A stretch of 64,000 nucleotides of DNA from Auricularia sp. M13 (Eukaryota > Basidiomycota > Agaricomycetes > Auriculariales > Auriculariaceae), in NCBI GenBank assembly GCA_037042915.1, contig CM073202.1, forward strand, positions 248,001 to 312,000, given 5' to 3'. The notes under the pieces were generated by a model. That model searched no databases. It was given only the letters and a program-made list of their open reading frames with translations, and was not told the DNA's origin. Made by a program: the position numbers and the translations under genes. Below are positions 11,176-22,800 of this stretch, in pieces. How positions within the stretch are numbered: the stretch's first letter is position 1; each line of letters starts with the position of its first letter.

Positions 11176-11947
11176 GTCCGAGTGCCAGTATTAATCCGCA
11201 AACTTTGCTCGCTGAGTAGTTCCGTGCGCTAACAACCTTCAGAGCGTTGTTTCCACCGCTTCAAAGATTGCCGCGGACTATCCTGCCTACTGTACGCACT
11301 GCGCGCGCGTCGTGTTGTTCAGGAATCAGGACGCAGGAGTTTCCCGTGGCCGACGCAGTCAGCGCTCGCGTGCACATCGAAGCGCTAGCCGGCACAGCGG
11401 GCTCGTTATTGAGAAACTCTCGCTGCATCTGCTCGCTCCGCGTGCGTCGGAGGAATTTCAGAGCTGCTGCCAGTGGCACGCATGCTCGAGATCATTGGAT
11501 GAAACTCCGGGATGGTGAACTTGGAACGGCCTTCGTACAGTATGTATCCTCTGCGTTCTGTGCTGTGGCCTATACTTGTGGCACGATCCGTCGAATGATA
11601 CGGTTGCAGCGACCGTTCTTCTCTATGCTGAGCGTGCCGTATTATGACCCTTGGCAAGATTTCATTCTTTTGGCGCGCGACTTGCACTGGCCTGGGGATC
11701 TGTACACGGCGCCGAATGCATTTGGATGCGCCCCCGAACGCCGCGCGTCGACTGTGATCACAAAGCGCTCTATTTTCGAAATCCTCGCCGGGACTCTTGA
11801 CTTCGACTTCAGCTGCCAGGGACTTACTATCCGAGCGATGGTAAGTTCATCGCGTTTCGACAAGTAGCTGGGGCGCTACCGATACTCCGCAGCTGTTGCG
11901 TAGATTTAGAAGTCGCCGCAGAATATCGTTCAAAGATGCAAGCCAGG
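11176..11947. other. Intergenic, no supported gene
   Basis: A 206-codon frame begins with a non-ATG triplet at 11247 and has no recognisable domain. I do not call it a gene. Confidence 0.45.
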
Positions 11948-12021
11948 AAGTCAGGAACGTATCATTGGGTGAGTGGGGACCTTCACATCCCGTCAAGTAC
12001 ACAAGTAACGCGAATACATTC

Positions 12022-13215
12022 TTAGGCAGCGCCGGGGGCGCCTTCCTCCGCGGCCATCTTGGACATCATCATCTTCATGAAATTCTGCGCGTTGTTCTCG
12101 CCCTGGACGATGAGCATGTTCTCGTGCGACTCCTGCGCCGCCTTGCCCGCAATCACACACATGCGCGCCTCGTACTCGGCGACGGCGCCGTCGAGCGCAT
12201 CCTTCCACCCCGTTTCGCATGCCTTGGCGATGGCCAGCCCGAGCTCGAGCGCGTCCCACATGGCGATGTTGGCGCCCTTGCCGGCGAAATTCGTCATGAG
12301 GTTCATCGCGTCGCCGAGCAGCGTCACACCGCGGACGTGCGGCCACGTGTGCGGTGCGGGCCAGAGCTCGTACAGCCCGCGCTGGTGCAGCGTGCTGCGG
12401 TCAGAGACCTCGAATAGCTGACGCAGCCACGGCGCCCAGTTGGCGAAGTGCCCGAGGACGACAGCGAGCGCGGCCTCGCGGTCCGCGGGGAGCTTGTAGT
12501 CCTCGGCGGCGGGGAAGAAGCCGTACGCGCGGATGCGCCCGTCGCCGTTGACCTGCGCGCCGAACATCTTGCCCTCGTCCATGCTGATCACGCTGCCCTT
12601 GCCGCAGCGTGCGGCAAGCTGCGGCTGCGCGCTCGCGAGGAAGGAGACTTCCGCGACTTGGTAGCCGGTGTAGACGGGCGTCGCGGGCGAGACGAGCGCG
12701 CGGACGCCCGAGTGCCCCCCGTCGGCGCCGACGAGCAGGTCGACGGTCGTCTTCGCGCCGTTGGCGAAGGTCACCTCCCACTCGTTGGTGCCCTCCAGCT
12801 GGCGTGCAGACGCGAAGGCGTGGCCCCACTTGATGCTGTCCGCGGGCGCGCCCTCGATGAGGATGCGGCGCAGGTCGCGGCGGTCGATCTCCGGGCGCGA
12901 AGGCGGCGCGTCGGGCGGCGGGACGTGGTGCATGAGCGGCTCGCCGGTGCGGTCGGTGAAGAAGAACTCCTCGCCCTCCGGCCGCGAGTACTTCTCGAAC
13001 GCAGCCTGCACCTGCGCGCCGGCGCCGCGGATGGCCGCCTGGCCGGACTCCTCGTGCAGGTCGAGCATGCCGCCGAGGTACGAGCGCGAGGCCTCGCTGT
13101 CGTTGCGCTCGTAGAGCGTGGCGGCGACGCCGTGGCGCGCGAGGACGTTGAGGAGCGTCAGGCCGCCGGGGCCGCCGCCAGTGATGGCGATGCGAGGTGC
13201 GGAGACTACTGGCAT
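12022..13215 (-). CDS. TetX-like FAD-dependent monooxygenase, copy A
   Basis: An intronless frame of 397 codons from the ATG at 13215. The N-terminal Rossmann motif GGGPGGLTLLNVLARHG binds the ADP part of FAD, with an acidic YERND end to the second strand. The DG motif is VGADGGHSGVR. The GD motif is LLGDAMNLMTNFAGKGANIA, which contacts the flavin ribityl chain. The GGMLDLHEESGQAAI block is characteristic of the TetX/aromatic hydroxylase-like branch. Members hydroxylate aromatic or polyketide-like substrates with NAD(P)H and oxygen; the substrate here is unknown. It differs from copy B at 11 of 397 residues by my count. Its promoter is altered: a 4-nt insertion breaks the TATA box seen in copy B, and a LINE sits about 200 bp upstream. 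Confidence 0.92.
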   Translation of the reverse strand: MPVVSAPRIAITGGGPGGLTLLNVLARHGVAATLYERNDSEASRSYLGGMLDLHEESGQAAIRGAGAQVQAAFEKYSRPEGEEFFFTDRTGEPLMHHVPPPDAPPSRPEIDRRDLRRILIEGAPADSIKWGHAFASARQLEGTNEWEVTFANGAKTTVDLLVGADGGHSGVRALVSPATPVYTGYQVAEVSFLASAQPQLAARCGKGSVISMDEGKMFGAQVNGDGRIRAYGFFPAAEDYKLPADREAALAVVLGHFANWAPWLRQLFEVSDRSTLHQRGLYELWPAPHTWPHVRGVTLLGDAMNLMTNFAGKGANIAMWDALELGLAIAKACETGWKDALDGAVAEYEARMCVIAGKAAQESHENMLIVQGENNAQNFMKMMMSKMAAEEGAPGAA

Positions 13216-13282
13216 TGTTGTTGAGCGGGATATGTGCGCTTATACTGGGTGAGGATGTGTTGAGAGGGCCTGCATGCCCGGC

Positions 13283-13291
13283 TGTATAAGT
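13283..13291 (-). promoter_or_regulatory. Altered TATA region of monooxygenase copy A
   Basis: Where copy B has CTCTATAAAGCC, copy A reads CTCTACTTATACAGCC on the minus strand: four extra bases and an A-to-C change. Only a weaker TTATACA remains, about 70 bp upstream of the ATG. Confidence 0.6.
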
Positions 13292-13742
13292 AGAGTGCAC
13301 GGATCCACAGGGATCTGCATCCCAAACAAGAAATTGATATGCATTGCCGGTGCAACGCCATCGCGGCTCTCCAGGCTGACGCGTTTGCATTTTGACAACG
13401 TTCCGCAGGCTCTTCACTGCGGAACGCTGATGATGATGATGATGAATCGGCATTTCCGCTACAGACTACCTAGTACAGTGTCAAGACGCGGCTATCCTAA
13501 GGACAGGGAGAATATACATCGAAATAAAGTGAACAAGTGTGGCATGTGGCGATCAGCAAACAGAGCTTCAGGACACCGGGGTGGGTAAACGATAACGTGG
13601 ATGGTGGGGTGGTCAAACATGGGGGGGGTGCGGAACAAAAGAGCATAGGGACATAGAGCATAAAATCAACAACCGTCTCTCCTCCGCCGTGTATCGCGAG
13701 CATCGGGGACAGTGGGTGGGTAGAGGGCGTCGGGGTCGCAGA

Positions 13743-16700
13743 TCAGGGTGCTGAGGCGCGCGCGCGTAGCGCGCGCGCAGGAGTCGGTGCGGCCTCGTTA
13801 TCTGCCAAAGTGGTGGGCCGCCCAAACGCACCACTTCGGCGGATGAACTTGGCAGTGGCACGGATGCCCTCGCGAGTACCGAGAAGGTCGGTAATAGAAA
13901 GTGCGGGGGATGCGTCGCGCAGGAGCCCGCGGTAACGCTCGTATCGCGGGCAGTCGATTAGGATGTGGTTGCGCGTCTGGAGCGCCTCGCCGCAAGGGCA
14001 CTCCAACCCGCGCTCCGGCTTGTTCGACGCGGCATGGTACTCGCCAGTGAAGGCATGGCCAGTACGACATTGCACAAGGCGCGCAAGGATGGACTTGCTG
14101 CACGCGCGCAGCTGTGGTGTCGGCCGCAGTGATGGTGGTATTCGGTTTGCCGGTGCGTAAGCACCCCGCCGATCCTCCGCGTGCCATCTCTTTAGCCACT
14201 CGTCGAGTCTGCGCTTCGTGGAGTCGCGCTTGGAACGCGTTAATGTCATCGAGTGCGGAAGGGAGGACGGCCGCCTCGTCCCCGCCTTCGCGAGACGATC
14301 TGACACCTCCTGGCCCGTTATGTCCTCGTGACCCGGTACCCACGTCACCGATACCCGATGCCGCTCGTCCAGCAAGAGAAATTCTTGTATCCTGCGTGAG
14401 AAGCCTATCGAATAAGACTGGCCGGGAGCGGGAACACAGTCGAATATGCGGTCAATGGCCGCGTTATTATCTGCAAAGAAGTGTATGTGAATAAAATCCT
14501 GAACAGGGAGCGTAGCCGCAAAGGTAATGGCTGCCTCCGAGGCCACCTCAAGGGCCCTCAGCTCGCCGTCGTACACGTCTGCGCCAGTGCCCAAGCCCAG
14601 CTCGGACGACGTTACCTGTCTACGGCCATGGAAGACGGCAAGCCCCGCGCCAGCTTTGTCGTCCAGCAAGGAGCCGTCCGTGTATACAAGCACATGCCGG
14701 TTGTCGCTCTTGAGCGTACGCACCGCATCCTTGTGCGCGAGCGCCGCCTGGCGCTTGTCAATGCCACCCGGCTTCGGCGTGATCCAAAGACGATCGCGCC
14801 AGCGGGCGTCCATCCGCGGGTGGTCCCAAGGCGCGCGATAGCGCGCCTGTATCCGTTCGCCGTCCGCCGGGTACAGAGTACCCAGGTTCTGTAGGCGTGA
14901 GCGCTTTGCCGAAAGCGTCGAGGCGGATGGTTGCAGCGGTGGCGGGTTCTCCGCAACTGTCCCGCCCGTCCAATCCGCCCCGAGTCGTTGGATCACGGGG
15001 TGGTCTTCTGGCATGCGCGCAAATCGGCGGGCAGCGCCTTCGCGGCGCGCCTGCAAGTGCAGGTCCATCTCCGGTATCGACGCCTCGATGTGAAGAGCAT
15101 CGGCTGGTGTCGTCCTGAAGGCTCCCAGGATGTGTCGAAGCGCTCGCCGCAGTGCCACGTTCAGGTCGTGCACGAGCGACTTCTGACCAGAGCCCTTGTA
15201 CCAGACAGCGGCGCCAAAGCACAGGATCGACATCGTGCACGCGACGTGCACGGAGCGGAGGAAGAGAGGCTGCATGCCACTCGTCGTATTGCCCAGCATA
15301 GACATCGCATCCACAACGCCACCGGCTCGCGCAGCCATGCGCTTAACGTGCGCCGCAAAGGTCAGCTTCGGGTCCCAGAATATCCCGAGCCAGCGGTAGG
15401 TGTTGGCGGGTTGGAGAGTCGTCTCGCCGCCGCTATTATTCGGTAGGGTCAGTGGCGGCTTGACCACGTCGCGTAGCCACTGTCCGTCGAGCTTCCGCAT
15501 GTTGCTAGTATAATGAGTGAAGTCCTGCTTCTCGTCGTCTAGCAGCAGTCCTTCGCCGGCCGCCCACGCGCGAGCGACGTCGTATAGTCGTCGGATGTGG
15601 ATGGTGTTCGTGTCCAGCGACGTGGAAGATACGTAGATCTTTCCATCGTCCACGTACATATTGAGTCGACCCTCGCATGGCCGGTGTTCGGATGGGAGCT
15701 CATCGCGGATGACTGGAGCAGCTGCGCGGATGCAGTCATCGAGAGATTTACTAAAGATGGCGGCGAGAATAGGAGACACCGGCGAGCCCTGCGGGATCCC
15801 AGTCTGTACGGGCGCCATTTCGCCCGTCTCGCCGTCCAATCTGATAGCCGTCTCGCGTTCGGTAAGGAAGGAGCACACCCATAGCACCATAGCGTGTGGG
15901 ACGCCGCCGTTATACAGCAGCGAGAGTAGGCGTGGGTGGCTGACACGGTCGAAGTAGCCTGTGATGTCAAATGTGAGTGCCGTTGTTGCCAATCCACGTT
16001 TAGCGGCAGTCTCGACGTCATGCACAAAGGTTAGCGCTGCGTCGTCCACGGAGCGGCCTGGTACTCCGCCGAACTGGGTGTTCGCGACGAGGCCGAGTTC
16101 CTGCGCGAAATACGCAAACAGCTCGGCCTCAATGTCCTCTAGCACCTTGCCGAACACTTCCTCGCACTGGATGAGGCGGTACGCGCGTGGCTTTGTGTAG
16201 TCCGGCTTGCCGACTTTGCGCAGGCAAGCTGAAATTGTCCGGCGCCATAGCCGCGGATGGTAACCTGTCTGCGCGCAATGCGCGACGAGGAGGTACATCT
16301 CGTCGCTAGCTACGGCCCACGCCCATCTCAGAGCGAGATTGTTGACCCCGGATGGACCGGGCGCCTTGTGCGGGTCCGGCTTCATGAGCGCGCGGCGCAC
16401 TTGCTCTCGTGTGACGCGGGGCAGGGGGCGCGCGGTCGGGTTCGGGTTAGGGCTCCGTAAGAAAGTCCAGAGACCCGGTGAGTAAGTGGTATATAAACCA
16501 GCCCACCCGCCGCTCGGTAAGTAAGTAAGTACATATGTAAGTAACTGTAACTAACTCTGGGGCAATAGCGGCTCTATCTGCGGTACTGGCACCTATTCCC
16601 AGCAACCCACGACTTTTCAGGTGTGCCATAGCCCTTTCTTCGCAACAGAACAGAGGGATTTGTGTTTGCGACGCCGGCCGGCAGTCCAAAACACTCCTAG

Positions 16701-17447
16701 GGTGATCGACGTGACCTTGCTTGGATAAATTTCTCACATTTTGTTCAAGTGCGTAAGGTTCCAAGGGACAGCACCTCTCATTCGAAGTGATCTCTAGCTC
16801 ATCCCAGGTCATGTATGCTTCGAAAAAGGGGGAAATAAGTTTCGGTTGCATCGCAGGCTCGGCGGAAACACGTGCAATCTGTCTCAAGTGTGAGTGTAGG
16901 AGAAAATCTTATCTGAGACAGTATCAGCTAAACTGAATACCCCCTGCACTCCCCTGCACTCAGCTTAGTGCGAGATACCTTGGAATTGCTTACACTTTCT
17001 TACACGGGGTTGCGGAAGCCCCGGTAAGTATCTGTTAATAACTAGTAAGTAACTGGTTTATATACATCAGTTAGTTACTCGACACTTACTTACGGAGCCC
17101 TAGTTCGGGTTCGACAGATCGGGTGACTCGTGCCCAAGATCTGGCGGCGCTGCGAAGAGCACATCGCGTAGCGTCCGGCACTTGTCTGAGTGCTCGACGG
17201 CTGGTGGCTGGCCTTCTCCCCGGACGAGCGGTGGGGACGGGTATTGGCGCTGTCCCTTCGTCCACTTGGGGAAATCCCACATTTGTTTCGCCGTCGCGGA
17301 CTGCAGCTTTTCACGGTAATAGTTTCGTTTTTTCCTCCTGACAAGGCGCTTGAATGCCGCTCCCGCATGCGCAAAGGATCGCCGTAGTGCCTCTGTGTCC
17401 GCGAAGAAAGGTGCCGTCGTGTACGCAGTCTTGGCGCGCTTGACGCC
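13743..17447 (-). pseudogene. LINE ORF2: reverse transcriptase-RNase H, truncated and interrupted
   Basis: From the truncated 5' end at 17447 the frame is open for 115 codons. It then hits a TAG formed by the edge of the nested element (stop at 17100-17102). The frame resumes inside the other edge at about 16447 and runs to a TGA at 13743. Visible RT motifs are HKAPGPSG, a RAYRLIQ block, FDITGYFDRVSH, GIPQGSPVSPIL and the catalytic MYVDDGK. RNase H follows with its four acids (VYTDGS, GELRALE, FFADNN, SDRLAKAG) and the WVPGHEDITG motif. A C-terminal cysteine-histidine cluster (CRTGHAFTGEYH, CPCGEA, HILIDCP) ends the protein. The endonuclease and ORF1 are missing. The part from the ATG at 16400 to 13743 is a clean 885-codon frame, but no functional element can result from this copy. 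Confidence 0.9.
16448..17102. mobile_element. 655-bp hAT-type non-autonomous element nested in the LINE
   Basis: Terminal inverted repeats TAGGGCTCCGTAAG at the left and its inverse at the right, with a second inverted pair inside (GTATATAAACCAG against CTGGTTTATATAC). It is flanked by the 8-bp duplication GTTCGGGT (16440-16447 and 17103-17110). Removing the element and one target copy restores an open reading frame through the LINE ORF, which independently confirms the boundaries. TAGGG-type ends with 8-bp duplications are typical of the hAT superfamily. No transposase gene is present. Confidence 0.9.
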
Positions 17448-17725
17448 TCACTGCGGAACGCGCAGGCCAGCGGAGAACTCCAATAGGGTGGCGCAGGCTG
17501 CGCGCCCTCGACGCGCGTGCATCTTGGATTGTTGACGTGCTGGAATAGGAGGACTTTCGGCGCTAGGACGGTAATTGATCGGCGGTTGCTTACCTCATCT
17601 GAGGATATTTCCTCGTCGAGAAAGCCGCGCATGCTGCGAGCACTTCAATTGCATGGTGATGCCGAACGGCGACGTGGGCTCTCCGGCAGAGTCTCTACTG
17701 AGCTGCACCGGCGTGATCACAGGAA

Positions 17726-17955
17726 TTGAGGCGAGGAGAAGCACCTGGAATTAGCCACAAGTTGTAGATAATTGAATCGTCTTTTGAGCCGATGGCGCGG
17801 AGAAAGTCGAGCATATCAACGCTGTGGTGTGGGATTGGTGATCTAAATCTATCGCAGATTGAAATTTCAAGACACAAACGAATAAGTGGGCACCATGGAC
17901 ACTTGACGTTGGCACAAAATGATGCAATGAAGGAAATGGAAGAGGAAATGAAAAC
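17726..17955. other. Junction between the duplicated segment and the F-box pseudogene
   Basis: A short stretch with no gene. It is the 3' flank of the F-box pseudogene and is unlike the flank of the intact copy at 3.5 kb. Confidence 0.5.
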
Positions 17956-19121
17956 TCAGACGCCTTCAACCCAAAGATCCCCATCCTTGTCGGCGGGGGA
18001 ACCGAGGCCTGCAAAATCGAGATAACGGACGGACGAGAACGTCTCCTCGAGGAGCGTGAGCGCGACCGGTTTATGGAACTCAACGCCCACGAGGAAGAGG
18101 GCCGCCCTGTCCTTTTTGGGCCGCGTGATCTGGGACAGCGCGCGACCGAGAAACGCTGCCTCTTGCGACTCAACGCACATGGCCGCATCCTGCGCGAAGA
18201 GCGTAATCGTTTCGAGGTTGCGGCAATGGACGTGGCTATAGCTCTCCCGATCGAATGTCGGTGCAGATCGGTCTGACTCGCTATAGGATACCTGTTGGCG
18301 GTGCCATTGGTCGAGCGCGTCGAGCCAGTCGGGCGGCCACACCATCGCCGCCTGCCTCCCTTCCGATTTGAAATCGATCTGCAGGTTGCGCAGCGCGTCA
18401 AGAGTGAAACCGTCGCCTTCTAACAAACATATCAGGAAGATATTGTCCATCCGAAGATATGTGAGGTAGTGGCAAATGTCGGGCATGTCGATAATCGGAC
18501 ACCGGGAGCTTTCCGTCCACGCGTAAAGGCGGCACGTGCGACGCCAGTTTCGACTCGCATGTTCCGGCACGATATGAACGCTCGTGGGAATGGGCGATTC
18601 GGGAAACGTGGGATGCATGAGCCGAATGCTGAGGTTGCTGCGCGTCTTTTGTCGCCATATGGGCTCCGTCCAGTCGATAGACTCCGCCTCGTAAGAGTCG
18701 TACTCAATGATGGGAATCCCGCAGAGCTCGATTGAGCGGTCGAGAGACGGTATGAGAGAGAGCTCCATAACTTCGCCTATGACAAGCTTCTGCAGCACAA
18801 TGCCGTCGAGTTTGAAACGCGGCCGCTGTGGCGAATCGATTGTGTTGAACTCGAGACGAAGGCTGCGAACGGAAGGGAAGTGGCGGGAGAAATCGATGTC
18901 TGGAAAAACATGATCGTGATAGACTTCAGCATGAGAGACTCTGGAAAATGCGAGGCATAGAACGCGCGCGATACAGCTGCAGCTCGCCAAAGAGCGCTCT
19001 GGTCCAGGTACTGGAGTATCTCGCTGACGGGTTCGGCGGGTACTTGTTTTTCAGAGGCAGAAGGAGCTGATCTGCTGCTGTGCCTAAGGACCGGCGCTGG
19101 CACAGATCGTAGGCTGTCCAT
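17956..19121 (-). pseudogene. Truncated duplicate of the F-box gene
   Basis: This is a diverged copy of the gene at 3675-5324. It keeps the ATG (19121), the F-box (VPAEPVSEILQYL, ALWRAAAVSRAFYAS) and the C-terminal two thirds ending in VEGV and a stop at 17956. Compared with the intact gene, about 480 bp is missing at plus-strand position about 18952, equivalent to about 4672-5155 of the first copy. The join is out of frame. The F-box part therefore reads into unrelated residues, and the downstream frame (from FSRVSHAEVYHDHVFPD) has no start of its own upstream of the break. About 80 bp of 5' flank is also shared. A splice that repairs the join is not evident, so I call it a pseudogene. Confidence 0.82.
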
Positions 19122-19289
19122 GGTCGAGGTAAGCGGAGAAGAACCAGTTTTGTTCCGACGTCCGAACCATACCGATACAGTATGTCCCACCACGAAAACC
19201 GTCTGCATCCGAAAGCCCTGCCTTCACTCCAGGCATGAGAGAATTTATTCACATCCGCAGCTGTGTTGAACTCCATTAAACTGGTTTGC

Positions 19290-20760
19290 AGTCGATATGG
19301 CCTCTGGTTGCGACTGACCTAGTATAGCCGTAGTAGTAGGTTAGTCTCCTTTGCAGACCATGGAAGACGATCGTTCCACAGTAATACAACACCTGCGTGA
19401 ATTACAGTACTTGTACATCAAGTTACAAAAATAGTCATCATCGGACCGTCCGGATACGGAGACGCGGCGAGCGCCGCAGCTGACCCGATATCTCTCGTGC
19501 CCAACGACGACGCCCACGCATCCTCTGGCGGTAATGGCAGACCTGATCACCAGCACGCTATGCTGCGTAGTTGTACGCGAGCAGCTGCTCGCTCATCCAC
19601 TCACGCGCGCCAGCATGGATTGGGCCCTAGTCTCTGCTGCGTCGCTCGGCACTGGCGCGCACATACCGACAGCGACGCGTGCTGTCGTATGTCCAGACGG
19701 CGTCACAACTTGCCAGGGGATCTTGTTTATGGTGACTCCGATTTTGCGCCTCACTCCATATGGGTGGACGAGCGCTGCAACGGTGTCATCAGACTGTGGA
19801 CCGACATCTCTTGCTATTAAAAACGGACCAGCTCTTAGTATGCTTTCTGATAGCAGCTGGGCCGCCGAGCTTTTTTTTTACGCATCGCTACTCGCCGTGG
19901 AAACTCATATACGCTGCCCGCCGCCTTCAGCCTTCGGTAGACATCGGGCAGGCCGAAGTCTGCCACAGGTCAACCTATAGGTCAGCTATCAGCTCGTGAC
20001 CCTCGGCGTGCCCACGCTAGTGTCCTGTGAAATCCAAGATTCCGAGTTTGCAATTCCATCACGAGCGCAGAAGGACCGGCGCGCCTCTGGGTCTGCCATT
20101 GTCGGCGCCCGCCTCGCTGTTGGCGGCAATTTATCCTATCTTTGGAGGTCTCCGATGAGAGCGGTCATTCTGTTCAACGCGGTCAGCGTCGAGCATGACA
20201 CATATGGAGGACGACTGGCTCGGGACTCTACTCAGCTGGCAGCGTCATACGTCGCGACTGCCTGAGCCCCAGATCCGTAAGCGGTGTCTTTGGTGCACTG
20301 GGTCATGATTTGCTTGTTGCTCTGCGTCCCGCGCTGTGCTCGTTACCGAATGGCTGTATTCGATCTGGCGGCGGTCGCATCGGCGAGTGTCCCACTCATC
20401 GACTCTTGCTGCTTGTGGCTCGCCCAGAAGAGTCCCTGGTGCGTGCCCGAGCTGCTGCATCTTTCTTCCAGGTTGAAGTATGCACCAAATCATACTGGCT
20501 GGCTTAGATCGTGCACAGTGAGCCAGCTGCAATTGTGAATTCAGCGGGCGATTATTCTCCGTCCCCATTGCGCGCGCGCACCAGCATCAGATATTTCTGG
20601 GGAAAAGGAAAGACGAGTGCAAAGGACGTTGTTCTGCAGCTAGACGACCGCACAGGACATTCTCCAGCTAGGCGAAAACTGTCGGACTGCCTACGGAGAG
20701 CGGGTTACGTGCAGGGGCTTCTGAGGGTCCAGTGGGATAGTTCTCCTGCTTCTGTGGTAT
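19290..20760. other. Gene-free interval
   Basis: A 148-codon ATG frame lies at 19534-19980 on the plus strand. It has no recognisable domain and atypical composition, so I leave it uncalled. The rest shows nothing I can identify. Confidence 0.4.
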
Positions 20761-21114
20761 TGACGCGCAGGTTCGGTGGGGATCGCGGAAGTGCTGGGAC
20801 GGCAGGGTCCTCGGCCAGCGCACACGGAATGGAAATGCTTGATCCCCGGACTGAAGCGCCTGCGCGCGGCGCGCTGAGAGCTCGACGGTGGCCGCCTGTC
20901 GGCTCAGGAGCGGATGAACGACTGCTTCTTGAACTCTTGAACTCGGACTGAAAGTGAGATAAAGGGGAAAAGGGGAATCTATTGAACATCAGCGGAGGAC
21001 CGCGGACTAAATACTCGGAACACATGAGCTGGCAAGGCACTGATACACCATTGAGAGCACATGCTACGGAGCTCCTAGAGAATCTGCACGCCTAGCCACA
21101 AATGTGGCTCGTCA
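20761..21114. repeat. LTR, left copy (354 bp)
   Basis: TG...CA termini with a 5-bp inverted end TGACG/CGTCA; apparently identical to the right copy. Confidence 0.92.
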
Positions 21115-21999
21115 TCTCCGGGGGGACTGAAATTGTGGCCGTCCCCGGCCACACCGAGCGGTGGTTGTCGAGGACAGAAAGTCAATAGTGATGAACGTTG
21201 AGGAACGCGGCCGTTGAGAGTGCGTATGCTGAGCCGAGCGGTAGCACGGAACGAGCGCCGCTGGAACGCGGTGTGCGAGTTGTAGATGAAGTAGACCAAT
21301 CGGTGGTGTTCCGAGGACGAAACTTGAATATATGTCGAATAACGTGGCTAACGGCGCAGCAGCGGCGAGGAACAACGGGGGCAAAATGATGGGCTCTGCG
21401 ACCGAATGTCGCAGGTGAACGCTGGTACGAGACGCTGTACCCGGATAACGCTGCTACGAAACTCTGTAGCCAATGACTTTGCGGACTGAGGCCGCCGCGG
21501 AACGCTGGTTGCTGGTTGCTGGTCGCTGAACGCTGGTCGCTGGTCGCTGAGCACAAACGCCGATGTACAAAGATCACTGCCGCAGTTGCAGTGGCGGACG
21601 GACTAGACTCGCGGCTCGCATGCTCAACGGCGTCCCGAAGAAGCAGGGCCTACGCAGCGTCGTCGACGAAGTGCTGATGAGTGCGCGGCAGAGCGGCGGT
21701 TTAGTGCTGGCAGATGACGGTCAACGGATAGCGGGCGACCGAGCGTCGCAGACGGATAACGGATAACGGATGTCGGACAAGCAGACGGGCGACCGGGTGT
21801 CGCAGACGGATAGCGGATATCGGATAATACTTAGGCAACCGGGTGTTGCAGACGGATAGGCGGACGATTCACTGCTGCAGATGCAGTGGCAGATGGACTA
21901 GACTGGTGGCCTGCACGCCCGTCGGTGTGTGGACGGAGCAGCCACCGAGCGTTGTCAACGGAATGGCAGATCGAGCGGCCGGGCGCTGCAGACTTGGAG

Positions 22000-22800
22000 G
22001 ACTAATCTCGGATGACGGAGGAAGCACAGCGGACGGACGAGCGCTGCGTCGCAGACGGCATACAGTGAGCAGCGGATGGCGGCAACGCGGTGGACGGACA
22101 GATGGCGAACGGCGGATGGCGAACGGCGAGCGGTGAATGACTGAGGGCGTACGTTGAGCGGCGGATGGTGCACGGCGCACGGTGGACGGATAGACGGCGG
22201 ACGGCAAGCGGTGCGCGGCGGAAGGCGCGTGCGGCGGACGGACAGCTGGCGAACGGCAAACGGCAGATGGCGAACGACGATCGGTGAAGGAAGCAGACGG
22301 CGACCGGCGGATGGCGGTCGACGAACATCGGACGGACGGCATACGGTGAGCGGCGGATGGCGATAACGCGTGCGACGGGAATGAAGAACGGCGACGCGTT
22401 GCAGATGGCGTATGAAGAACGGCGAATGGCGGTCTGCGCACGGTGGACGGATGGCGAACGGCGAGCGGCGAACACAGACGGTGACACGGACATCAAACGG
22501 CGGATGGCGACGATGGTGAGTGAGTTGAAAACAGACATCGAGCTAGGGCAAACGATGACGGAGATGACCGCGGTGGACAGCGGACGGCGAATGGCATACG
22601 GCGAGCGGTGAATGAATTGAGCGGCGGATGGCGAGCGACGAGCGGTGAACATCGTAGAAGCGGATGGCAGCCAGCGGTTTGCCGACAGCGAACGGCAAAT
22701 GCAGGTGCGGACGCGGCCGTCAAATGGCGGATGACGACGACCGTGGACGAAACGGAGGGCGAATGACGGGTGAACTGCGGACGGCGAGCGCGCAGCAGAC
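22000..22800. repeat. Degenerate short-unit repeat inside the LTR element
   Basis: Irregular copies of GGCGGATGGCGAACGG and GGCGAGCGGTGAATG motifs. They translate on the minus strand into a repeating RRSPSAVR-like pattern in more than one frame, a sign of repeat origin and not of a protein gene. Confidence 0.75.

Larger units (their letters stand above)
13428..17447 (-). mobile_element. 5'-truncated non-LTR retrotransposon (LINE) with RT and RNase H
   Basis: The boundaries are proven by comparison with the empty site at 41.5 kb. Left and right flanks carry the same 14 bp, TCACTGCGGAACGC (13414-13427 and 17448-17461), present once in copy B. On the minus strand the element ends in a short (TCA)n tail next to the target duplication, the usual 3' end of several fungal LINEs. 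The 5' end starts inside the coding frame between the endonuclease and reverse transcriptase regions, so the copy is truncated, as expected from incomplete target-primed reverse transcription. It contains a nested hAT-type insertion at 16448-17102. An RNase H domain after the RT suggests the Tad/I group, which is inference. Confidence 0.93.
11948..17725 (-). repeat. Inverted segmental duplication, arm A (monooxygenase segment, interrupted)
   Basis: This segment matches 41211-42949 in inverted orientation. It covers the monooxygenase gene, about 70 bp downstream and about 0.5 kb upstream. The match is continuous once the LINE at 13428-17447 and one target-site copy are removed, leaving about 1.74 kb, the same size as arm B. 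Confidence 0.9.

Noticed and set aside
11247-11867. 206-codon plus-strand frame
   Set aside because: Starts at TTG, has no recognisable domain and lies between a MITE and a duplication edge; probably chance.
19534-19980. 148-codon ATG frame
   Set aside because: No domain, no promoter signal and no conserved partner in the window.
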